From Flavobacterium sp. ENC (GTDB lineage: Bacteria; Bacteroidota; Bacteroidia; Flavobacteriales; Flavobacteriaceae): a DNA stretch of 64,000 bases. The stretch is taken from assembly GCF_020991415.1 (NCBI RefSeq), contig NZ_JAJMOY010000001.1:992001-1056000 (forward strand), read 5' to 3'. Shown here in pieces: positions 55,701 to 62,100 of this stretch. Made by a program: the position numbers and the translations under genes. Numbering within the stretch: the stretch's first letter is position 1; each line of letters starts with the position of its first letter. The notes beneath the pieces are model-generated. The model made no database searches. It worked only from the letters and a program-made list of their open reading frames with translations, and had not been told where the DNA came from.

Positions 55701-58176
55701 AGGTTTAGTTGTTGTTTTGGAAAATTACGTGGCTCAATTTGAGCAGGAAGAAAAATTCAATACTTTAAAAAGTGATTTCGAAAGCAAATACAGGCTCGGT
55801 GATTTATTCGAATTAAAATACCATACCGAAACTATTAAAAAAGAATTAGACGGGACCATTTTAGATTTTGCTAAAAACCTGAATCCGGCGGAACGAAAAG
55901 AAGTTACTGAAATTAAAAACCTGTTCTTAAAACTAAGTTCCTCTTTATGTGACAGTATTGAAAATTACGAGAATCTAAGTTTATCCGCAATAGAAAATTC
56001 AATAGCAGCGATCAATACAAAGAAGATGTATTTTGATTTGTACGCCTCTTTCTTTGAAGAAATTCAGGATGTAAATCCATCGGTAATCCAATTGTTAAAA
56101 TCGAAGAAAATCCCGCTCGGAGATTTGCAGGTTACTTTGGCGGAAAGATCTTTGGAGAAATATTATGCGATTCATTATACGCATAAAAAATTCAACATGG
56201 ATTTGCTGCATACCTCCATTGAAAAAGTAAAAAGAATGTATGCCGATTTATTAGAATTAAACGGAAAATACATCATTGCAAAGCAAGTCAGCAATCTGAA
56301 AGAGTTGATTTTAACTTCTGAAATGTCCGTTTCGGGAATGACAGCAGCAGAAAAAGAAAGCAAAAGATCGATTACCGAAGGCAGAAAAATTCTGGAAAAT
56401 GAATTCAGTAAAAGCATCCGGTTTAAATCGATTCGTGAATTGGCTTCTGCAGATTCCGGACAAATCGTTCGTGAAATAAAACCCGTTTGGCTGATGAGTC
56501 CGCTAAGCGTTTCGGACACTTTACCGGTTGATGAAAACTATTTTGATGTAGTAATTTTTGATGAAGCGAGTCAGATTACCCTCGAAGAAGGACTTATGCC
56601 GATTTACAGAGCTAAACAAACGATAATTGTGGGCGACGAGATGCAAATGCCGCCGAGTAATTTCTTTGGAAGCGCATCCGGAAATCAGGACGATTTATGG
56701 AATGACGCAATGACAGATGAAGATGATTATTTCTCTTTAGATGCCGATAGTTTCCTGACGCAGGGCGCCCGTAAATTTCCCTCAATTATGCTGGGATGGC
56801 ATTACAGAAGCAAACACGAAGCCTTAATTGGTTTCTCGAATGCATCCTTTTATGACAGTAAATTGCTGACGATTCCGGATTTAAAAGATCACAGCAAAAC
56901 TGGTGAAGCGATCATTGTTGAGGATGTAAAGGAGGCAAAAAACAATCTTGATCATTTGTTCTCTAAACCAATATCCTATCATTACATTCACAAAGGTGTT
57001 TATAATGCACGTTCTAACAGCATGGAGGCACAATACATAGCCAATATGGTGCGCGAACTTTTAATACAGAACAAAGGGCAAAGTGTCGGAATCGTAGCGT
57101 TCTCAATGGAACAGCAGAATGAAATTGAAACCGCAATAGAAAATATTTGCATCGAAGATAAAGTTTTCGAAAACCTGATTGAAGAAGAGTACAAGCGAAT
57201 TGAAAACAACCAGTTTGTTGGCCTTTTTGTCAAAAACCTCGAAAATGTGCAAGGAGACGAGCGTGACATTATTATTATGAGTACGTGTTACGGATACAAT
57301 CCGCAAGGAAAAATGTTGATGAATTTTGGGCCAATCAATAAACGTGGCGGTGAAAAACGACTGAATGTAATTTTCTCACGAGCCAAGAGGAGTATGTGTG
57401 TGGTGAGTTCTATAAAATATACAGATATCAAAAATGAATACAACGAAGGGGCAAATTATTTCAGGAAATACCTTCAGTATGCGGAGTTGATTAGTCTGGG
57501 ACAATTAGAAGCCGCAAACAATGTTTTGAATGCGATCAACAGTAAAAATAAAGTGGAGACATCAAGTTTAATTGCAGATCAAATCCAGGAAGAAATAGAG
57601 AAAATCGGCTATTTTGCCACAAAAAATATTGGGCAAAGTAAATTTAAATGCCACTTGGGAATCAAGAAAGCTGCCGACGACGAAGAATTCGTGCTCGGAA
57701 TTATGATCGACGATGATTTGCATTACGCCAATGATGATATTTTAGAACAATATCTTTTAAGGCCTCAGATTCTGATTGCAAATGGCTGGACGGTTTGTCA
57801 AATTTATTCGAAAGACTGGATCGAAAACAAACCAAGAGTTTTAAAAATGATTGCTGCAGCATTAAAAAATGAATCTTTTTTTGATGATGTTGTAATCGAA
57901 GAAAATCATATCGAAATTGAAGATGTTAGTCCGGATAATACTGTAGAAGGGGAATCTGAAGGGAATCGTAATTTCGAAAGATACCTTAACACCTCAAACG
58001 GAAGTAATAAGTTTTGGGAAATTACTGCTGACGGCAAAAATATAATTGTTCAGTACGGTCGGGTAGGAACCAAAGGACAAAAAATGGTAAAAGCCTTTGA
58101 CAGTGAAGAGCAAGCCTTGAAAGAAAAGCGAAAACTAATTGCTCAAAAGGTCGCTAAAGAATACTTCAAAGAATAA
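52771..58176 (+). CDS. Kinase-like / DUF4011 / SF1 helicase / endonuclease-like / WGR fusion protein
   Basis: 1801 residues. About 1-225: degenerate protein-kinase-like region (VVSLQNISTIYI in place of the catalytic loop; HHDPVTDIFVLGMIL near 142-156). About 240-300: DUF4011 (KLRNRLFDNSKRNRLLYF). Helicase: Walker A QGPPGTGKSQT (K646), Walker B VVIFDEASQ (D1264, E1265), GDEMQMPPSNFF, then WHYRSKHEALIGFSN, NVQGDERDIIIMST and GGEKRLNVIFSRAKRS. About 1600-1700: an endonuclease-like (MTES_1575/Vsr-type) fold with GIMIDDDLHY and NGWTVCQIYSKDW. About 1725-1801: WGR domain (YGRVGTKGQ at 1762-1770). The DUF4011-helicase-Vsr core is that of the Hhe-type antiviral protein. The kinase-like and WGR additions are unusual. 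WGR domains bind DNA ends or sit beside PARP catalysis, which links this protein to the ADP-ribose genes next door. Confidence 0.85.
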   Translation: MITPIKESAFYQFITENFQRGTFANDDIIAIIMPLLKTVAAIHNQGKVVSLQNISTIYIENQHFHITDNAFDIKDNSKAIAAFFKSKSKAFEISGEHFTTTEIGEGVKREYGDKSVSEEDAENLKKPAYIKDYSCFEFEFGHHDPVTDIFVLGMILASIALQFDFTDIEDVKRFVEYRRKMYFLNSKINPAIANIILGMTELNRENRWKDLNEIVEKLQNYRDYNPETEYDLSSLIDAKVQNKNQFIHEKLRNRLFDNSKRNRLLYFQPNLKFLNLTVSSVPQALNYENINPDAIFYWNAEISKKISNTSTISLNKYLEFQDNTYIVPTLDKIRLEANKDINEYGFSQLKLVLCNLNWFNTKEESTEKIVSPLLLASVTLTKKKGVKDDYSLEFLDSEVEINPVLANMLKDLYDIRLPERIQLSETKIEEVYELLRIQVEKNSSGIVLDYIAKPKIKLIHSQARQILTQFNKRSKKKEAIQDQKNLSYSYKPENFQPYGLELFRNYVFTQASSLEYLINSDIKQNPHFFNETKTIEREFYQLDEGDVNPFRWEFDTCNLILGNFNYKKMSLVRDYNQVIENNVESNVFGNLFNSLAQKEFKNELESGNSFTKTFNVVASDPTQNNAVKYSESGESYIIQGPPGTGKSQTIANLIANYVANDKKVLFVCEKRAALDVVFYRLKNQGLDDLCCLIHDSQADKKEFILDLKQTFNDFTASKNNFHAVATNRDKLVQKIDAEIHKVTVFHDFMNARIDNETDLTIKSLFDVLVSNPHKALLDNLNMLDDNAGLQDWSKHHELFEKLFAINQETNQSEFFSVHPFRFLRMDAFRKYKHISDLRKDLENSQEILENISERLDFVSISPKVDTFFEIHKLLRKAIATFIYFDNSVSELLEPDSALFRLLEKDVQTLLKLRSDIEKSAQQYPYWTRAISETDAKTALEIIRKNENSFFNFINSDYKKTRSEILAVYDINKHTVKPGLVVVLENYVAQFEQEEKFNTLKSDFESKYRLGDLFELKYHTETIKKELDGTILDFAKNLNPAERKEVTEIKNLFLKLSSSLCDSIENYENLSLSAIENSIAAINTKKMYFDLYASFFEEIQDVNPSVIQLLKSKKIPLGDLQVTLAERSLEKYYAIHYTHKKFNMDLLHTSIEKVKRMYADLLELNGKYIIAKQVSNLKELILTSEMSVSGMTAAEKESKRSITEGRKILENEFSKSIRFKSIRELASADSGQIVREIKPVWLMSPLSVSDTLPVDENYFDVVIFDEASQITLEEGLMPIYRAKQTIIVGDEMQMPPSNFFGSASGNQDDLWNDAMTDEDDYFSLDADSFLTQGARKFPSIMLGWHYRSKHEALIGFSNASFYDSKLLTIPDLKDHSKTGEAIIVEDVKEAKNNLDHLFSKPISYHYIHKGVYNARSNSMEAQYIANMVRELLIQNKGQSVGIVAFSMEQQNEIETAIENICIEDKVFENLIEEEYKRIENNQFVGLFVKNLENVQGDERDIIIMSTCYGYNPQGKMLMNFGPINKRGGEKRLNVIFSRAKRSMCVVSSIKYTDIKNEYNEGANYFRKYLQYAELISLGQLEAANNVLNAINSKNKVETSSLIADQIQEEIEKIGYFATKNIGQSKFKCHLGIKKAADDEEFVLGIMIDDDLHYANDDILEQYLLRPQILIANGWTVCQIYSKDWIENKPRVLKMIAAALKNESFFDDVVIEENHIEIEDVSPDNTVEGESEGNRNFERYLNTSNGSNKFWEITADGKNIIVQYGRVGTKGQKMVKAFDSEEQALKEKRKLIAQKVAKEYFKE

Positions 58177-58186
58177 AAAATAAATG

Positions 58187-58207
58187 TTTGCGTAATTTTT
58201 ACACAAA
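58187..58207 (+). promoter_or_regulatory. Operator site 1 upstream of the NAD-salvage operon
   Basis: A 21-bp imperfect palindrome, TTTGCGT-N7-ACACAAA, one base away from the second site's arm (ACGCAAA). Its centre lies 52 bases (about five DNA turns) upstream of site 2, a spacing that would allow co-operative binding on one DNA face. Confidence 0.65.
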
Positions 58208-58212
58208 ATAAA

Positions 58213-58242
58213 TTGCTTCATAAAATATTAAATGTATATTTG
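58213..58242 (+). promoter_or_regulatory. Promoter of the NAD-salvage operon
   Basis: TTG (58213-58215), 19 bases, then TATATTTG (58235-58242), a full match to the Bacteroidota TAnnTTTG box. The predicted start is about 20 bases before the ATG at 58270. The last four bases of the -7 box lie in operator site 2. Confidence 0.75.
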
Positions 58243-58259
58243 CGTATAATTAACGCAAA
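58239..58259 (+). promoter_or_regulatory. Operator site 2 overlapping the -7 box
   Basis: A perfect palindrome TTTGCGT-N7-ACGCAAA whose left arm coincides with the TTTG of the -7 box. A repressor bound here would block the promoter. The length (21 bp) and position fit NrtR, which is encoded in the transcript just upstream. Confidence 0.75.
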
Positions 58260-58269
58260 CTAAAAAACT

Positions 58270-59103
58270 ATGATACTAAATTTAGATCCCAATTTTAAAC
58301 CACTTACTGGTCAGAAAGAAATAGAATTTAAAAATTTTACTTTTTCCGGAGGAGAACCGCACATCAAAATTAATCCTGATTTTGATACTAAGGAGGCCGT
58401 AACCATCACACACCGTTTAAATTCATTCAATGATTTAGGATTATTGTGCCTGACTGTTGATGCTTTAAGACGCATGGATGTGAAAATTATTAGCCTTTTC
58501 ATTCCGTATTTTCCGGCGGCACGTCAGGACAGGGTAATGATCAAGGGCGAGCCTTTATCTGTAAAAGTTTATGCTGATATCATAAATGCCATGCAGCTGG
58601 AAAAAGTTTTTGTTTTTGACGCGCACTCTGAAGTTACACCGGCATTGGTGAACAATTGCGAAGTGATTCCGAATCATACTTTTATTCAAACCGTTATAAA
58701 AACGATTGGCAACGAGGTAAAATTAATTTCTCCGGACGGAGGGGCTCTGAAAAAAATCTACAAAGTTTCTGAATTTTTAGGAGGTGTTGATGTTGTGGAA
58801 TGCAGCAAAAGCCGCGATGTAAAAACCGGAAAACTATCTGGTTTTAAAGTCTATGAGGACGATTTGCAAGGCATCGATTGTTTGATTGTAGACGATATTT
58901 GTGACGGAGGAGGAACATTTGTTGGTTTAGCGGAAGAATTAAAAAATAAAAATGCAGGAAAATTATATCTGGCAGTAAGTCACGGAATTTTCAACAAAGG
59001 TTTCGAAGTTTTAGATTGCTTCGAAAAAATATTCACAACGAATTCTTTTAAAGATTTTGACGGAGAAAAGATGGAGGTTGTGAAACTAAGTGAATTGATA
59101 TGA
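58270..59103 (+). CDS. Short PRPP-synthetase-like protein (possible ADP-ribose pyrophosphate synthetase)
   Basis: 277 residues, shorter than housekeeping Prs (about 310). Recognisable Prs elements: FIPYFPAARQDR with GEPLSVKVYADIINA (the ATP-site ARQDR), FVFDAHSEVTPALVNN (the HxE-like segment), LISPDGGALKKIYK, and the PRPP loop LIVDDICDGGGTFVGLAEEL, where the usual DTGGT is DGGGT. Prs-like proteins beside a Nampt homologue can be the NARP1 pair that pyrophosphorylates ADP-ribose and then adds nicotinamide. Whether ribose 5-phosphate or ADP-ribose is used here cannot be told from sequence by eye. It is the first gene of the operon; its stop overlaps the NADAR start (ATGA). Confidence 0.85.
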   Translation: MILNLDPNFKPLTGQKEIEFKNFTFSGGEPHIKINPDFDTKEAVTITHRLNSFNDLGLLCLTVDALRRMDVKIISLFIPYFPAARQDRVMIKGEPLSVKVYADIINAMQLEKVFVFDAHSEVTPALVNNCEVIPNHTFIQTVIKTIGNEVKLISPDGGALKKIYKVSEFLGGVDVVECSKSRDVKTGKLSGFKVYEDDLQGIDCLIVDDICDGGGTFVGLAEELKNKNAGKLYLAVSHGIFNKGFEVLDCFEKIFTTNSFKDFDGEKMEVVKLSELI

Positions 59104-59636
59104 AATATAGTAGAGACACATTAAGCTCTGAAAGTCCGGTAAATAAATACCTCTTTTTCTGGGGACACCAGCCGAACAAAGACGGAAGTATTTCTAAAAC
59201 CTGTTTCAGTCAATGGTGGTTAAGTTCTTTTGTAGTTGACAATATAACGTATAAAACAGCCGAACACTGGATGATGGCAAAGAAAGCGGAATTGTTTAAT
59301 GACAAAGTAATTTTCGAGAAAATAATCCAGGCAAATTCTCCGGCCGAAGCTAAAAAACTAGGCCGTGAGGTTAAGAACTATGTAGATACCGTTTGGCTGG
59401 AAAACAGATATGATATTGTCCGACAAGGGAATTTTTACAAGTTCAGTCAGAATGGGGCTTTAAAAGAATTTCTTATCCAAACCAACGAACGAATTCTGGT
59501 CGAAGCCAGTCCCGTTGACCCCATTTGGGGAATCGGAATGGCGGCTGACCATAAAGATGCTCCTAATCCCGAAAAATGGAAGGGATTAAATCTTTTAGGC
59601 TTTGCTTTGATGGAAGTTAGGGATGAATTGAAATAA
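59100..59636 (+). CDS. NADAR family ADP-ribose-processing protein
   Basis: 178 residues of the NADAR (YbiA/DUF1768-like) family. Family phrases: LFFWGHQPN and CFSQWW near the N-terminus, YKTAEHWMMAKKAELFND, AKKLGREVKNYVDTVWLENR, YDIVRQGNFYKFSQNGALKE, and the C-terminal SPVDPIWGIGMAADH. NADAR members remove ADP-ribose from guanine in DNA modified by DarT1-type toxins, or act as N-glycosidases on related substrates. The gene is translationally coupled to the Prs-like gene (ATGA overlap at 59100) and is followed 6 bases later by the next ORF, so it belongs to one operon. Confidence 0.9.
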   Translation: MKYSRDTLSSESPVNKYLFFWGHQPNKDGSISKTCFSQWWLSSFVVDNITYKTAEHWMMAKKAELFNDKVIFEKIIQANSPAEAKKLGREVKNYVDTVWLENRYDIVRQGNFYKFSQNGALKEFLIQTNERILVEASPVDPIWGIGMAADHKDAPNPEKWKGLNLLGFALMEVRDELK

Positions 59637-59642
59637 TTAATT

Positions 59643-60054
59643 ATGGAAACGACAAAATTATATCGTCCGGTAGGATTGAAAGAAATGGAACTAATTGCAG
59701 AGACCGATTACAAATTATTTCCTCCAAGATTAGATTGGCAACCTATTTTTTATCCGGTAACAAATCAGGAATATGCTGAACAAATTGCTTTAGAATGGAA
59801 TACCGTTGATGAGTTTTCCGGGTTTATTGGAATTGTTACAGCTTTTGAAGTTAAAAATGCCTTTTTAGAAAAATATGAAGTTCAAAATGTTGGACAGAAA
59901 TCATAATGAACTCTGGATTCCTTCTGAAGATTTAGCCGAGTTTAATGCCAATATAGTGAATGGAATACAAGTCGTTAATGTTTATTTTACAGATCGTTCT
60001 TTTATATCTGAAAATAGCGAGCTAAGAGATAAGCTAAATAGATTTAAAAAATGA
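59643..60054 (+). pseudogene. Small ADP-ribosylation-associated protein, interrupted by a frameshift
   Basis: The first frame (59643-59906) encodes 87 residues (YRPVGLKEMELI, FPPRLDWQPIFYPVTNQEYA) and stops at TAA 59904. The +1 frame then continues with NHNELWIPSEDLAEFNANIV and ends at TGA 60052-60054, where ATGA overlaps the start of the macrodomain gene. Removing one A from the AAA run at 59898-59900 joins the two into about 136 residues, close to the size of the proteins often named ADP-ribosylation/crystallin J1 family. The conserved 3' overlap shows that the downstream frame was the real end of the gene. It could be a true inactivating mutation, a programmed slip, or an assembly error. 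Confidence 0.75.
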
Positions 60055-60572
60055 TTTTAGAACTTGTAAAAGCCGATATAACAGAAATTTGTGTAGATGC
60101 AATTGTAAATGCGGCTAATACTTCTTTGTTAGGCGGTGGTGGGGTTGATGGTGCTATTCACAGAAAAGGCGGTAAAGCCATATTAGATGATTGTATAGCG
60201 ATTAGAAATAAGCAGGGAGGTTGTAAAGTTGGACAAGCAGTCATCACAACAGCAGGCAATCTACCTGCAAAATATGTTATTCATACTGTTGGCCCAGTTT
60301 GGAATGGCGATAAAGAAGAAAAAAATAATTTGCTTAAAGCTTGCTATCAAAATAGTTTAGAACTGGCGGTACAAAACAACATTAAAACCATTGCTTTTCC
60401 GGGCATTAGCACAGGAATTTATAGGTTTCCAAAAGATAAAGCTGCTGAAATTGCCATAAAATCAGTTAAAGACTTCTATAAAATTTCAGAAATAGATAAA
60501 GTAATATTTGTTTGTTTTGATGAGGAGAGTTACGAAATTTATACTGGTTTATTAGAAAGAGAGCTACTTTAA
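60051..60572 (+). CDS. Macrodomain ADP-ribose hydrolase
   Basis: 173 residues, a single macrodomain of the MacroD/YmdB type. Motifs: [20 protein letters not shown] (the ADP-ribose loop, about 19-38), [38 protein letters not shown] (second loop) and a C-terminal [17 protein letters not shown]. Such proteins remove ADP-ribose from acidic residues, O-acetyl-ADP-ribose, or in the DarG branch from thymidine. It also can hydrolyse the 1''-phosphate product that arises from KptA. The start lies in the ATGA overlap with the frameshifted gene, so the two were co-translated. Confidence 0.94.
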   Translation: MILELVKADITEICVDAIVNAANTSLLGGGGVDGAIHRKGGKAILDDCIAIRNKQGGCKVGQAVITTAGNLPAKYVIHTVGPVWNGDKEEKNNLLKACYQNSLELAVQNNIKTIAFPGISTGIYRFPKDKAAEIAIKSVKDFYKISEIDKVIFVCFDEESYEIYTGLLERELL

Positions 60573-60583
60573 AAACTAAAATA

Positions 60584-61141
60584 ATGAATGAAAAAACAGT
60601 AAAAAGCGTAAGCAAGTTCCTGAGTCTTGTACTTCGGCATTCACCAGAAACTATTAGTTTAAAACTAAACGAAAACGGCTGGGCAGATGTAGAAGAATTG
60701 ATTGAAAAATGTTCTAAAAACGGAAATTCATTAAATCCATTAACCGCAGAACTTCTGGATTATGTGGTAGAAAGCAACGATAAAAAACGTTTCGCTTTTA
60801 ATGAAGATAAAACCAAAATAAGAGCCAGTCAGGGACATTCGATTTCGGTGGAATTAAATCTGAGTGAAGCAGAACCTTCGGAATTTTTATTTCACGGAAC
60901 GGTTGGAAAATTTATAGAAAGCATTAAAAAAGATGGTTTGCAGAAAATGAGCCGTCAACATGTTCATCTTTCAAAAGATAGAGAAACGGCGATTAAAGTA
61001 GGAGAAAGAAGGGGAGTTCCTCAGATCCTAAGAATCAAAAGCGGGGAAATGTTCAAAGACGGATTTAGATTTTATTTGTCTGAAAATAATGTTTGGCTAA
61101 CTGATGAAGTTCCTGTTAGATATATTGAATTTAAATCTTAA
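60584..61141 (+). CDS. kptA: RNA 2'-phosphotransferase (KptA/Tpt1 family)
   Basis: 185 residues, the family of tRNA 2'-phosphotransferases that transfer a 2'-phosphate (or a terminal phosphate) from RNA to NAD+, releasing nicotinamide and ADP-ribose 1'',2''-cyclic phosphate. The Arg-His-Arg-Arg active-site pattern is visible: LSLVLRHSPE, KIRASQGHSI and GERRGVPQIL, with FLFHGTVGKFIESIKKDGL between. Its NAD use and ADP-ribose-type product fit the operon. Many bacteria with KptA have no tRNA splicing, so it may act on 2'-phosphate marks or on ADP-ribosyl-phosphate ends. It starts 11 bases after the macrodomain gene and overlaps the next by one base. Confidence 0.93.
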   Translation: MNEKTVKSVSKFLSLVLRHSPETISLKLNENGWADVEELIEKCSKNGNSLNPLTAELLDYVVESNDKKRFAFNEDKTKIRASQGHSISVELNLSEAEPSEFLFHGTVGKFIESIKKDGLQKMSRQHVHLSKDRETAIKVGERRGVPQILRIKSGEMFKDGFRFYLSENNVWLTDEVPVRYIEFKS

Positions 61142-62100
61142 TGAAAGAATTGATGAGTAATAAAATAGAATCAGGATTATTCGGATTAGCTATTGGTGAT
61201 GCTTTGGGCGTTCCGGTAGAATTTTATTCCAGGTTTTCCCTAAAAGAAAATCCTGTTTCTGACATGATTGGTTATGGAACCCATTATCAGCCTTTAGGAA
61301 CCTGGAGCGATGATAGTTCTTTAGCTTTTTGTTTAGCCGAGAGTTTATGTAATGGTTTTGATTTATTTGATATAGCCAGAAATTTTGTAAAATGGTATAG
61401 TACCGAATTATGGACGCCACATGGACAAGTTTTTGATATTGGAATCGCAACAAGGAATGCAATTCATAATATTGGAAAAGGACATCAACCGGAATTTTGT
61501 GGAGGTTTTGAAGAAAAAGACAACGGAAATGGCTCTTTGATGCGAATCCTGCCATTAGTATTTTATCTTAAAGATGAAGAGGATATTGAAGTAATTTATG
61601 AAAAGGTTAAAGCAGTTTCATCAATTACACATGCTCATTTTCGTTCCGTATTTGCTTGTTTTGTCTATGTTGTATATTGCTTGGAAATCTTAAAAGAGAA
61701 AGATAAATTCGAAGCTTACAGTGAAGTGCAGATAATACTTTCAAAATTTCTGCAAAATAAAAAATATAATCCTGCTGAAATTCAATTGTTTGACAGAGTC
61801 TTAATAAATGATATATCAAAATACCCGGAGGTAAATATTCATTCCTCGGGATACGTTCTTGATAGTTTACAAGCCAGTTTGTGGTGCTTTTTGAATTCAG
61901 ATTCTTATGAAGAAACGGTTTTAAAAGCTGTTAATCTAGGGGAGGATACAGATACTACTGCTGCAATTGCGGGAGGTTTAGCAGGAATTTATTACGGAAT
62001 CGAAAAAATTCCAAAAAAATGGATTAAAAATTTGGTTAGAACCAACGATATAAAAAATTTAGCAGAAAGATTATCAAAAAATATAAATTTAAACCTATGA
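61141..62100 (+). CDS. ADP-ribosylglycohydrolase (DraG/ARH-type)
   Basis: 319 residues. N-terminal SGLFGLAIGDALGVPVEFYS, metal ligand motif GTWSDDSSLAF (about 56-66), NGSLMRILPLVF, and second metal site GEDTDTTAAIAGGLAGIYYG (about 262-281) are the ARH signature. The enzyme removes ADP-ribose from arginine, serine or other acceptors, using two Mg2+. It is coupled by a one-base overlap to kptA (TAATG at 61139-61143) and by a four-base overlap (ATGA) to the Nampt-like gene, so three enzymes are co-translated. Confidence 0.93.
   Translation: MKELMSNKIESGLFGLAIGDALGVPVEFYSRFSLKENPVSDMIGYGTHYQPLGTWSDDSSLAFCLAESLCNGFDLFDIARNFVKWYSTELWTPHGQVFDIGIATRNAIHNIGKGHQPEFCGGFEEKDNGNGSLMRILPLVFYLKDEEDIEVIYEKVKAVSSITHAHFRSVFACFVYVVYCLEILKEKDKFEAYSEVQIILSKFLQNKKYNPAEIQLFDRVLINDISKYPEVNIHSSGYVLDSLQASLWCFLNSDSYEETVLKAVNLGEDTDTTAAIAGGLAGIYYGIEKIPKKWIKNLVRTNDIKNLAERLSKNINLNL

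Noticed and set aside
58270..59103. Plain housekeeping prs
   Set aside because: It is shorter than ordinary Prs, has DGGGT in the PRPP loop, and stands in an ADP-ribose operon; a specialised enzyme is more likely, though not proven.
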